Source: Typha latifolia
Lineage: Eukaryota; Streptophyta; Magnoliopsida; Poales; Typhaceae
Direction: 5' to 3'
Assembly (NCBI GenBank): GCA_019914945.1
Contig: CM034104.1
Location: 4,714,501 to 4,778,500 of the forward strand
Length of the DNA: 64,000 nucleotides
A program made the translations under genes and the position numbers. This document shows, piece by piece, positions 36,981 through 49,300 of the stretch; the stretch's first letter is position 1, and each line of letters opens with the position of its first letter. Below the pieces are notes generated by a model that worked only from the letters and a program-made list of their open reading frames with translations, did not search any database and was not told the origin of the DNA.

Positions 36981-37358
36981 TCACGAGCTCGTGTTATGAT
37001 CCCCAACCCTCGACTTATCGAGCATCGACCACATTATGTGAACATCCTCATAAGGACACGCCATCACCTCGCCATGAAGCTTCAAGCTATTATGGTCGTG
37101 ACCTGCAACAATAAACAAATTGCCTCTGAGAGATGACCTTTTACGTACTGGTATATCTACATAGCTAGATACATTGTACAGCGTATTGATGCTTGGGAAG
37201 CTAGGAAAAGCTTTACAAACCAGCTTGTGGCTTCTTCTCTTTTGGTGAGTTGAAGACAGTGCAGGCTTTTCTGAAGGGGGTGGTGATGGTCCGAACCCAA
37301 GAACCCATGAAGGGTAGCTTAGATGATAATGATGATGATGATCAGGAGATGGGTGCAC
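36981..37358 (-). CDS. Small unrecognised plant protein (125 residues), probably real
   Basis: An intronless open frame of 125 codons. It begins with a His-rich stretch (residues 6-12), then a basic segment with paired Arg/Lys (about 41-45), then a compact C-terminal part with blocks RKRSSLRGNLFIVAGHDH and HGEVMACPYEDVHIMWSML. These look conserved and unlike random AT-rich sequence, and base composition is coding-like. No signal peptide or membrane segment is apparent. The CPYEDVxxMWSML block vaguely resembles uncharacterised plant proteins, but I cannot name a family or function. The upstream region (37360-37560, minus strand) has a GAT microsatellite that would fall in the leader. An upstream exon cannot be excluded. 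Confidence 0.55.
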   Translation of the reverse strand: MHPSPDHHHHYHLSYPSWVLGFGPSPPPSEKPALSSTHQKRRSHKLVCKAFPSFPSINTLYNVSSYVDIPVRKRSSLRGNLFIVAGHDHNSLKLHGEVMACPYEDVHIMWSMLDKSRVGDHNTSS

Positions 37359-37433
37359 GGATGTTGATCTAAAAATCTAGTACAAACCTTGCTATCTATA
37401 TGTAGTGCTAGTGCTGGGGGAGATTGAGAAGAG

Positions 37434-37435
<2 letters not shown>

Positions 37436-37466
<31 letters not shown>
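37436..37466. repeat. (GAT)n microsatellite
   Basis: About ten perfect GAT units, about 80 bp upstream of the start codon of the small minus-strand gene. A shorter GAT run at 37323-37345 encodes that protein's His-rich segment. Confidence 0.9.
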
Positions 37467-37467
<1 letters not shown>

Positions 37468-37599
37468 AGGAGAGGAACATAGAGGAGGCAAGATCCGAGA
37501 GGTGAGGTCTCTATGGAACCAAGTATTGCACGAGCACATGCTTCTTGTTATTCCCTCAGCTGGTCTCCAACACACTCAAATGCTTCTTGTCTACTTACT

Positions 37600-40390
37600 T
37601 TTCTTTCATGTTTTTGCAAGTGGTAATATAATTGTATGCTCTCCACTTGTTCTAATTCCCTAATGTTATTTTCTCAAACAAAATAAATTAATTAATTAAA
37701 GATACTTTAAAAAAAAATTCCAGGGCTCGTAGGTTATATATATAGATTAGATCCGAAATCTCTCGGAGAATTAGGTTAGACAATTGGGATAACATTTGAG
37801 GGCTCTCTCTAATTGAAAACCGAGTTATCTCCTAACCATTTCTTCAAGAAATGATAGTTACTGTGCAAAATCTGTTGTGCATAGAACAATATGTTAAAAA
37901 TAATAAAAGATACCTTCGTATAATTTAATAGAGTAGAAGAGTCTAAAAGATAGAGTATGAGTATAATAATCATTTTACTTATACTTGCTCTAGAAATAAT
38001 AGTCCTTGCTCTCTCTATATCAGTTCCCTATTTATTCAAATTACAAATGCAAGATTCAGCATCAGAATCACATCCTATTTCTTCTCCTCTTCTTCTACTG
38101 CCATTGAAATGGTATACTTTACCAATTAATTCACTGAAAGATTCTTCCTGAGGAGATGTATAGCTGACTTCGGAATTCCAATTACTTAGGAAGTTGGATG
38201 ATTTGGGTCCACGAGTTGATCCAAAATATTTCTCCAACATATCGAAGCAAAAATATACCGAAATTTATTTATTTATTTTCTTTTAAAAGTGTGAATCTGA
38301 TTACTTTCTTTAAATTTTATTAATTTTTGCCATCAATGATTGCAAGTATTTTATGTTTTCCGTCCACGTGATGTGTCGGTGTCACATCCGGAGGATTCCC
38401 AGCAGCCCGTACATCGAGAACTGTGCGTAGATGCTGCCTCATCTAAAGAATAACAATTTGGTGTCGATGAACACTGCAATACGATTGGAGATTGCCATCC
38501 ACTTTTAAGTCATGCGTGCCATGATTTCGTTGATTTAAGCGCAAGAGATCCGCATTATTGTACCTTAAAGTCTTTTAGAAAGGCGTACTCAATGTTGTCC
38601 CTTGGCACTCCGCACTTGGAGCCCGTACGGCTAAAATGTATTAAAGAGAATTAAGTCTATTCTTCAGAAATCACAAGCTATAATGAGTTCGAATTTGTAA
38701 GTACTGATGTACAAAGGTAACTTTATTCTTTAAAGACGATGATGACCCATTTCTCTCATCAGCTAGGTTAAAATAGTTAGCACGATGTTGGGAGGTAGCG
38801 GTGATCAGTGAGGATGACCCATGCTCTCCAAGAAATGCAATGACGAGATTACAAGCTTTGAGCTTCCTATGCTTGAGTGGGGAATTTAGGAACACCATAT
38901 CTATCTGTACGGAGAGATGAACTTTAGAATTTCAACTTCATCTTTCGAGGGTTCTAGTTGTCTTGTCTACATTTCTATCTTCTATAGACCACCAATTACA
39001 TTCACATTAGAATTTATAAATCATAAAAAAATTTGAGGGTGCTCTATTGATCCACAAATTTGGTAGACTATTAAAATACACATTTGATAGGTCCTAGAGA
39101 CATATATCAAAGCCCATCTTTATCTTTAACATTTCCCAACAAAGCCCTCTCATATCTATCGTCTGGTGCACACATATGAGAAGACCTAGTATCAATAAGG
39201 ATATATAGTGAACACTAACCAGGAACAAGGATTTGAATGGTGCGAGTTATCCAAGGAAAATATTCTTTTTTCTATTTGATTAAGGGACTTGGAGAGTTGG
39301 AGTAGGATTGCAATCCCAGAGTTGCATGATAATATTGCTTGCAGCTGATATGTCAAAATTAGACCCCTTTTAAGCAATAGGTTTGACAGATTGACCATTT
39401 TGGTAAATAAGTTTCTGAGGAGGCTTAGTTTGGTAAAAGAAACTCCCTCTATTTGCTAAAAATTTCAAGCTACATCCAACAACTTAATAGATAAACATAA
39501 TTTAATCAGATCATTGTGTTAACTAAATTATAGAAATAAATTAAGCCTCTAAACTACTAACGTACCATCCAAAGATCAAAATATCATTTGAAATAACCAA
39601 AGTATTCTAGTTTTTATTCAATTCGCTAAATTTTCTCAGGAGTTGTTTTATTTAGAACGTAGACAAAATGTAGTTTGTTATTTGTAATTTTCTCAAAAGA
39701 TGAAAAGCAAGAAAAATAGATATGTAATATTTGTGTCGAAACCGCATGAACTCTCAGAAAATCTAACAGAATTTTTCAAAAGAAATTCTTCACCAAACCG
39801 ACAGACTAACTATACTGTGAATAGACCTAAGCAAGTTAGTCAGCACATATAATTGTCTAATAACATCTACAATTGTTAATTTATCTGTCTTCAAAGAACA
39901 TATTGATACCGAGAGATAACTGCCCCAGTTCTACAGGCATGCGAAGGCTATCCATTCCTGCCCATGATTGATTTGCATGACATGGAGAACTTCAATATTT
40001 CATTGTTCTTGTGATTTTAAACACTTGGGACTTTTGATAAGCAACCAGTTACTCTCCCATTGGGATGTTTCTTCTCATGCTAGCCTATGGTAGTACCAAT
40101 CAGGATCAACTTCTCTTACTGCCAGACTCGAGCAGGGACATGATATAACTTCATGTATATCTCCAAAGAATTTAAGTGTTCGATGTTAAGGTTCATATGA
40201 CAGGGCTAAGGTAAAAATATAGTATCAAATCATGTAAATTTTAATATGCCAAAAATGAGAGAACTAATTGCATGTAGTATGTACAACCATGTTCACACAT
40301 ACCTCTGAACTAGTTCTCTCACCGCATTCTGGTTGCAGCTTCCCATTTGGAAGAAAAGAATTTACATAATCCATTTTGCTTGAAGCTAGA
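37600..40390. other. Intergenic spacer
   Basis: AT-rich spacer with several short open segments on the minus strand (38028-38240, 38671-38898, 39192-39398). None shows a recognisable domain or splice-consistent continuation. A faint Ty1/copia gag-pol-like reading on the minus strand near 39100-39200 was too weak to call. Confidence 0.45.
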
Positions 40391-40394
40391 CAAA

Positions 40395-43300
40395 TCAGTT
40401 AATTATTGAATTATTTCTTCCTGCACGAAAACTCGGCTTCTTTCGTCTACCCTTCTTTCCATATTGGTTTCCTGATATTTTTTGCCTAAGAGATATAGAA
40501 CAGAGTGGAGAATTATGTAATGTACAATAAAAATATTGTAGTGGTATCAAGCTGCCAACTGCCAATAAAAGCTTACCTCAGACTGTTAAGTTGGCTTGTC
40601 AAATCATTAATCTCCAAGCCAGATAGCTTCAGTGAAGATAAAGTTCCAGGTACTTCTTCTGAAACTACCTTTGACAGTTTATTTGCTGAAACTTCTAACC
40701 TTTTAAAAGCCTGATTATTGAACATCCAAAGCAATTTCAATCAAATTTCTTGACAGTAAACACAATGAACAGAGTGTTATCTAATCGCTAGATTCTCTTA
40801 CACTCATGACTGGGAGAGAAACGATTGCCAATGAGAAAAATGATCCGACTACCTGCAAAAAGTACAATGAAGAGAACTTCATTCCTGACATAAATTTATT
40901 TAGATCATAATGAAAAAGTAGTCATACTAACTTCCATTACTAATATTGAAGCAGAAGTATAGCCAGCAGGATTTATGAGGTACTTCTGTACATCAAATAC
41001 AATATTACTCACAACAAAGAAAAAAGAGGAGCATAATTAGTGACTACTTTTAAACTCATTGTACAATGAAAATGAACAGCTAAGTACTAGGATGTTTGAG
41101 GTTGTAAGCAACTTACAAATAATGGGAAGTCTCCAGATTAAGATAGGATATCTTCGAGCATCAATAATACCAACCAGTGGAGTGCTCGTAACAGATCTTC
41201 CAAGGTTCAAAATATTTCTATTGGCTTTGGTTGCACTCAGGCATGTGACTTCCATATATTGTATTTCCAACGGTTTGGTATTTTCGGATGAAACTTTCAA
41301 GTTTCAGATTATGAAATAATATTTTATCAGATTATGATATATATATATATATATACATATATATACATACATATATAACTATGAATCATGGATACTCCAT
41401 TGGGCTCAGAGACGATCATTGAGCCCGAACTGCCCAAGCCCAACCCAAACCCGCATGATTTGGGCCCGGCCAATCTGAGCTCGAGATAGTAAAAAGCGGG
41501 GCATGGGCGCTTTGCGCGCCCGATCCGGCCCGAAAGCCTGACCCACTAAACCTGCTCGTGGTTCAGCCCATTATGCATGTCTATTCTAATAAGTTTTTAG
41601 TTCCACATCAAATATTTAATAAACTATGGCGAACACTGACACACATTGCATACAATATTAACATGTGATGCACATGTCAAACAAGTATCTATTTCCCAAA
41701 AATGAGAGGAGGATTTCCAAATACGGCTAGGATACAACAGGGATACATGAGGAGACGGGAGATATAGGAGCAAAATGCGACTAATTAAGTTGTTAAAACC
41801 AGAAGATGAACTAACGGAGTTTGATACATGTTTCAAGAGGAAAATTTTGATTGCCGCTTAGTTGTGATGAACCAAAGGAAAAATAAGGATAGGGAGATTA
41901 TATGTTCCCCGTTCCCTAGAATATTAAAAGATTCTAATTAAGTACATTTCAATGAGACAAACCTTTCATTGAACTAATTTTTTATTACAAATAATGATTA
42001 AGCCTTACCTAAATTGACTAACCCAATTTAGGTAATAACTCAATACAGACACATCCCCCATATAGGCTACCATATTCGTCAATTGACTAATTCAATTGAT
42101 TATTTGAATTAAAAATCAACAATTAGACCAAAATTGGATTCGAGTAATTCTATTTTGGTCAAATTGAAGATGATGATTTTACCCCCAAAATTTGACGCCA
42201 ATAGCAAAGAAGATTTTAAGTCAAACTGTGTCTTCATCACAATGTGAAAAAAATTGGACTACTTTTTCCTTAATCCACACAGAAACACGCAACCGATTGA
42301 CAATGAAAAAATTGGAGAAGTTAGTTTTTTGTCATTATAATATGAGATTGAGGGAGAGAAATTAAGAAGAAATGCATAAAATGAACAACTGATTGATTTA
42401 AATCATGTTTTTGATTAAGAATACCCCTTAACTCCATGGATCAGAGAAATAGAGGACAGGTTATTAGATGACAGAGATAACTCATGGTTAAATGAAATAT
42501 TAGGAGAGACCACGACGAGGGCAGAGGTTGGTACGAGTCATTCGGCAGCAAGAGATAGTATACCTACTAGTACCAGTCATAGTCCTGATGATACATATGG
42601 TGGTGAGATCATTCTATCTATATTTGTTGAGGAAAGTCAAGGAGGCATAAGGAGTGAAGACAGAGAACTGATAACATATATATATATCAGCGACGTTGTC
42701 ATGAGATGCATTTTAGTTCCTATGATTATGGTACATCGAGTATTTATTATTTGGAGTCATCACAAGATCCATATGCTAGTTATTATCCTCAGTATTCTCA
42801 GTATTCTCAGGCACAAGATCCAAATGCTGGTTATTATCCTCCTCAAACACAAATCACACAACAAGATCCATACAATATGACTAGTATGATGGAATCACTT
42901 TTTGGAGCATCAGGTCCCAGACATCAATATTTACAAACTTATAGTGATTATGATGATAAAGACTATAGAAATTTACGAGAACTAGCTCAGTATTCATCAA
43001 AGTTTTAAATTTTGAGTAAGTTAATACATATTTTTAAGTTTTTAGACTTCATATGTGAGTAATTTTTGTTTTCTTATTTTTTATCATTTTTTCTAATTTT
43101 TTCTGCATTTTTCTGCATTTTTAAATAATATTTAGAATTTTATATAATTAAAAAATAGTCCGATCCGAAATGAACGGCCGATACGTATCGTTTTTCTGGA
43201 CGGCCGATACCGATCCCGATCCCAATACTGGGAACCTTGAATAGAACCAATCAAATTTAGCAACAACCAACAAAGCTATCATTACAAGGAGATCTTTGGG

Positions 43301-46300
43301 CAACAATATATGTATAAATATAGGATCCAATTATGCCCATACAACTAAACAAGGGTAACAATAAGAAAAGAAACCAAAAGAGAAAAAAGTGATCCATGTT
43401 TTGCGGTCTTCTTTTCTCTTTTTGTTTCTTCCACTATTTCTCTCTCCTTTGTTGCAGTAGTTTTGAGCAAATTAGTACTTTTTTTAGCTTTTAAACTTCA
43501 TATGTGAGTAATTACTATTTTCTTCTTTTTATCATTTTTTTAATTATGAATTTTTTTTACATTTAAAAATAATATTTAGAATTTTATGTAATTAAAAATA
43601 GTCTGATCCGACCCGAGTAGCCAATACATATCATTCTTTTGGGAGGCCGATCTTAATCCCAATCCCAATTTTTTGAATCTTGTTAGTGTGGCATCCATGT
43701 GTATTTTAAATTATCTACTCAAGGTAAATAAGTTTGTAACTTATTTATCTTAATACAATGTTGGGTGTGTCCTACTTTGGTCAAAACTCCTTTGATATAG
43801 GTGCCTAAACAATGGTGTGCTCTGTCAATGTTGGTCGAAATATGTGTCGGTGTAGGGTGCTCGTGGCTGGTGCTGGTAGAGTTGGGTTGAGGTGTTGCTA
43901 TTGGGCGTTAGCAAGGGTTGTGGCCAAAGTGGAGCTAGAACAGGGAGGAGCTGAGTTGGAGTGGTGGCTCGATGGGAAGAAGCTACAGCTGTAGTAATGG
44001 CAGCTACAGTGCAAAAGAGGAAGCTCTATGGAGGAGCTGGATGAGTTCCTAGGATAGGGATCTACAGAAGAATAGAGTAAGGGAGAAGTCTACACTAGAG
44101 AAGGGAGGGAAGTTCAGTCGAGGAGCGAGAAGCACAGCTAGTGGAGCTCGGTCTGCCTTGGTGAGCCATTGGCTGCTAGAGGAAGGAGATGAGAGCTAGA
44201 GAGAGAAGGAGAGGAAAAAGTAGAGCATCATATTTCTATAATTCCCTTAGGTGCTCACTGCACCTCTTTAGTGGCTATCCAATACCAGTCAAGCCTATGA
44301 CTCAAGTGGCCCCAGCCAAGTAGTGCAGGATTACATGTGGCTAGACCCAACCCAATGTAGGAATAAACAATGCAGAAATTAAAAACGGACTCAACCCAAT
44401 AAAACTATACCAGACCAAACCCATTAGACCTCCCTAAGCTGAGTCAAAATAGTCCATCACGCTTTTGTCACCTAGTCTTCAAGGTGATAAGTCGGGAATG
44501 TTCTGAGTTGGATCTATGCGAGCCCAACTCGTAGCCTCGGGTGGTGTTGCTGGTGGCCAGGGTATCTCCACTATGTCTTCCCCTATCCACGGAGGAATGG
44601 GGCTGCCCCATCATCCAATGCAAAGCCGGACTTGGCTTCGTCTTCATGCCCTTGAATCGAACTACTCTGCCATTCTGCCGGAATGCCATCCACATGCTAC
44701 CGAAGTCAAATATTATGAGTCCCAATCTCCACAAACACTATGTACCTAGGACAATCCCTGTATACAGATTTCGATCTAGCAACACAAACTATCCGCTCAT
44801 AGCTTCGTGTCGTTGCCAATCTCTACCTCGAGTCCGGACATCGGCTCGGTCTCTAACTATATCCTTTAGATGAGATGCTCGTCCAAGAAGTTATGTGTGT
44901 TCCCGGTGTCAATAAGGATGGCACGCACTACTTCTTAACTAGCCCATCCAATCTCAAGGTCTTCGAGCCACTCATGCCGGAGTAAGCATGTAGGGAGATC
45001 TCGGCCAATGTCTCCTTAGTGGCATTCATGCAATATCATCCTCAACCACATAGTCCCCATTGTCCTCCTGACTGTCAATCAGCATCATGCTCCCGCTGGC
45101 CTTGGTGCAACGATGGCCTAGAGTGAACCACTCATCACACTAAAAGCCTAATTTTTTAGCTCATCGCTCCTCCACTTGTACCGGTGTTAGAGTGTGAACC
45201 AAAAGACATATTCCTCCCCATCGAAGGCCTGCTACTAGTCTCGGGACAATCTTCATGCCATAGAGTGTAGGTGTGGCCCTGGGGCCCAACTCGGGTTCGT
45301 CAGCTGCACTAGCTTCCCTTGGTGCTTGCCCATTGTTCTAGCTAGTCCATGTGATCCTCATCACATTCTTCAAGGCGGTATGCTTCTACTCCATCCGTGT
45401 AGCATCTTCGAAAGCTTCACTCAAAGTCCGAGGCTGTAAGGAAAGGACATCGGCCTTAATCTCTTCGCGCAACCCTAAAATAAAAGTGCTAACTAGTAAT
45501 GGCTGTGGCCAGAGTGGTCGGCACCGGCTACCAACCCACTCAAACTCCTCTTGATACGCGACTACGGTTGTCTGCTGCACTAACTCGGAGAGTGTGGCAT
45601 TATAATCCTCAAACCCGACGGTGTCAAATCGTCTAAAAAGGCCTTCAATAAAAGTCATCCAATTATCAAACGGTTTGTGAGCACTAACCAATTAGTACTA
45701 ATGGAGGGCAGCCCCCTCCAAATGAAAACTCACTAATAACACCTTAACGTCCTCTGTTGTACCTTGATAATCAAAAAATTATTTAGCTCAAAATTTTCAA
45801 TCCAACAAGTTATTTTCTTAAAATTTTGGACATTCGAGCTGTGTCGTTCACCCTCAAATGTCGTTGGCGCGGTTGGGGTAATACACTTGTTTAGGTCTGA
45901 CTCTTAGTGGATCGAGGGGCTGCAACACATGGTCACGCTGCCGACGACCATCTTCCTCTCACTGGCACCCAAATTCACCTAGTTCCAGCCAACGCATCAC
46001 GGCCTCGATGCATAATGGGTTCAGAACTGGCCGTGGGTGCAATCCTTCACGTTCTGGTCCATAGGAGCCGTGGTAAGTCAACCTAGGATCTTGCAAAGGA
46101 GGTGACTGCCTCACTGGTTGGACAGCAACTACTTCAACCACTACTAGTGGCCGCGCTGGCCATGGTGGCCCCAAAATCGCGCATCGCTCCCTCGCTCGTT
46201 CTGGTCCATAGTGGCCGTGGTGAGGCAGCCTAGGGCCATGCAAAGGCCCTTCCCCGAGCGTCAATGGTTGTTGGTGAGGTAGTCTCGGGCCAGGGGAGTG

Positions 46301-49300
46301 AAGTAGGGGTGATCCATTCATGGTGGCGACAATCAAGGCTGCGATTGGGTGGAAAGAAAGATCCCGCACCTTAGGTTTCCTACCCGCGCCCTTGGTGCCG
46401 CGCGAGCTCCTAGTTTCCTCCCTCTTGTCATCTAGAGGTAAACGGGTACAGTGCTATAGGGCCTAGAGGTTGAGGGAGGGGCTCCCTTTGGCCATTGGCA
46501 GTCTAGGCTAGGGGTAACTTCGGCGAGAAGTCAACTGTCCCAAGTTGGTGTTGTTGTCGGCATAGGGATTTGCCAGCCCACCAGCTTGATTCTCCCTCCT
46601 CCAAGTCGTATGGAGGATAGTGTTGAGATCTTAGGCTAGGTGAGTAAGGAAGGAGAGGGCTAGTTAGGGTTGCAGCAACCTAGACCGCGGTCAGAGACGA
46701 GGGTAATTCCACCCTTGCCGGCTGGTCTTGATCGCGTCCGACGAGGACTAAGGCCCTCAAGTCTTCCCTCAGCCCTTGCATCTCCTCCTAGGATCGCTCT
46801 TGCAACTCCAACAGCCACTGGAGGGGAAGGGTGGTGAAGGGCTCCTAAAGTGGGGCTTCCCCCATCGGCGGCGTGCTCAGCGCACTTGAGAAGGCTTCGG
46901 CCTACATCAAAATAGTGACACTGGTGGTAGTTTAGGGTTTTCTTTCCGTCGATGCTTCCTCAGTAGCCTTTCTACTCGTCGTAGCTCGCGTGGTGGTCAT
47001 GGTCAGAGGAAGGTTTCGCTCTGATACCACTGGCATGCTCGGGGCGGTCAAAGTTGGTCGGAATATGTGTCAGTGTAGGGTGCTTGCGGCTGCTGCTGGT
47101 GGAGCTCGATTAAGGTGTTGTTGTTGGGCATTAGCAAGGGTGGGTTGCAGCCGAAGTGGAGCTAAGAGGGGGAGGAGCTGAGTTGGAGTGGGGGCTCGAT
47201 GGGAAGAAGCTGCAGTTACAGTAATAACATCTACAATGTGGAAAGGGGAGCTCGATGGAGGAGTTGGACGAGTACCTACAATAGGCTACTAGATCTAGAG
47301 GAGACTGGGTACAGGAGAAGGCTACATTAGAGAATGGAGGGAAGTTCAGTCGAGGAGGGAGGAGCACAACTAGTGGAGCTCAGTCTACCTTGGTGCGCCG
47401 TCAGCTACTAGAGGAAAGAGGTGAGAGCTAGAGAGAGAGGGGAGAGAGAGGAAAAATTAGAACATCATATTTCTATAATTCCCTTAGGTGCTCACCGCAC
47501 CTCTGATGTGGGCATCATCTTCAATTTGATCAAAATAAAGTTGCTTGAGTCCAATTTTAGTCTAATTGAGTTAATTAGGCTCAACTTGTTTTCACATTTA
47601 ATTTGTTGAGTTGATTTTTAATTTAAATGATCAATTGAATTAGTCAATTGATAGATTGGGTAAGCCTATATGCGGGGGATATCCGCATTGAATTATTATC
47701 TAAATTGGGTTAGTCAATTTAGGTAAGGCCTAATCAATTCGGGTCTTATTAGGAAATGAATTCCTATTAGAATTTTAATTGATAATTACAGTAAGCTTAT
47801 ATGTGGGAGATGTCCACATTGATTTATTACCTAAATTGGGTTAGTCAATTTAGGTAAGATGATTAATTAGAGTCCTATTAGAAAATAAGTTCCTATTAGA
47901 ATCAGTTACAATCAAAGTTGTTAACATATTTAAGGGTTATTGTATAAGAAACAACGAACGATTGAATAAGATTTATTCAAATCTCTCATTTTCTCTCCTG
48001 TGGTCTTCTTCTCTCTCCATTTCTCTCCCTTTCTCTCCCTTTCTCCTACTCTATCTTAAGATTCTTCTCTAATCTCTCCTACTTCCTCTCTAAACCTCTC
48101 TATTTTTTCAATCTCTACTTTTCATTGGTTAATGTTGCTGTCCAGAAGATTCCAATAGTGAAAGAGAATCTTTGGGTGCCTGGACGTAAAGAGGAAGATT
48201 TGGTTTCAAAGTAAAATCACTACTATTCCATTTATTAGTAAACCTAAACTTTGAAAAAAAATTTACACCATATTTTAAGCCATTTTACTGTCAACATACC
48301 TATTTGAAAATTGATGAAGTTACTGTCTTATCGAAGTGATTTTCTCTCCTTCCATCTAGTAGTGATCATTTTAATCGATTAACTTATTATCAATTATTGC
48401 TTACTATATTTTATTTTAGTTACTTGTTTGGGTCGATTATTCTCCAAAATATTGCATTCATACTAGATTTGCATAAATCTCTTTAATGGCTATCCAATAC
48501 CATTGAGGTCCATGACTCAAGTGGCCCTAGCCAAGTAGTGCAAGATTACATGGCTAGACCCAACCCAATGCAGGAATAAACAATGCAGAAATTAAAAATG
48601 GACTCAACCCAATAGAACTATACTCGACCAAACCCATTAGACCCCCTAAAGCTGGGTCATAACAATCAATCATAGTTTCATATTAAAAAAAATAAAAATA
48701 GTGAAGGTTCCTATATTTTTTTTTAACTAAAGTAACCTAACATTAAATATAGTCGTTGATGCATGCACTGTATATGTCTTGTCCCCCAACAGAAAACCAG
48801 ACAAGTATATATATGTATAACAGAGGCTTTTGCAGAGTACGATCTTTTCAATTTGTTTTTGAGCACCAACTTTGGTGTTCGGGTGGCTTTCCATGCCCCA
48901 ATCTGATTGATTAGGGTATATGCAGATAGATATCTATGCATCGCAACGGTGTGCACTGCAATTTTAGGGTATTCGTACGTAAGCTAGAACGATCGAGAGG
49001 TTGGTGTTCGAAATTACCTCGGAGAGTCTCTGGATCAATCGATGAATTTTCCAGATAATGCATCAATGGCATGTATAATAGCTCACAATCAAAGGAATGT
49101 TGAGTTAACACGGTGACTGCAATTGCCATACAACATCTATAGTTCCACAGAATCAAAGCAATGAAGTGGATAAAGAGAGGATTACCGCCGAGAGGACGAA
49201 GAGGAGGGCGAGGAGGCCGAGCTCGGGGTCGCGGCGAAACCCTAGGTCGGTCGGGAAGGGCGGGGGAGAGGACTGCGACGAGAGGAGTGTGGTTTTCGAA

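Larger units (their letters stand above)
43818..48672 (-). mobile_element. Ty3/gypsy LTR retrotransposon carrying gag and protease only, with a nested insertion
   Basis: Two direct repeats, 43818-44459 and 47036-48672, begin TGCTC and end ATCA. The right one is split by a 974-bp insertion. A tRNA-iMet primer-binding site beside the right LTR shows that the element is transcribed leftward, in the same sense as the host gene whose intron it occupies. The internal region is only ~2.6 kb and encodes gag, a zinc knuckle and a protease-like segment. Reverse transcriptase, RNase H and integrase are absent. Flanking target duplications are degenerate (TGGTG and TAGTT). LTR divergence is considerable, so the insertion is old. 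Confidence 0.85.

Noticed and set aside
39100..39400. Faint Ty1/copia-like reading on the minus strand near 39.1-39.2 kb
   Set aside because: Only a few residues match a protease-like SHM pattern, with stops around it; too weak to call.
40264..40378. Alternative last exon of the membrane-protein gene reading SKMDYVNSFLPNGKL
   Set aside because: It is phase-compatible with exon 3, but the segment 40395-40485 has a better acceptor, gives LRQKISG and a basic tail typical of the protein, and ends cleanly in a stop.
41037..41300. Minus-strand open segment with a good donor (GTAAGTTGC) inside the giant intron
   Set aside because: Its phase does not fit the downstream exons, it has no recognisable domain, and exon 1 at 49186-49437 fits far better.
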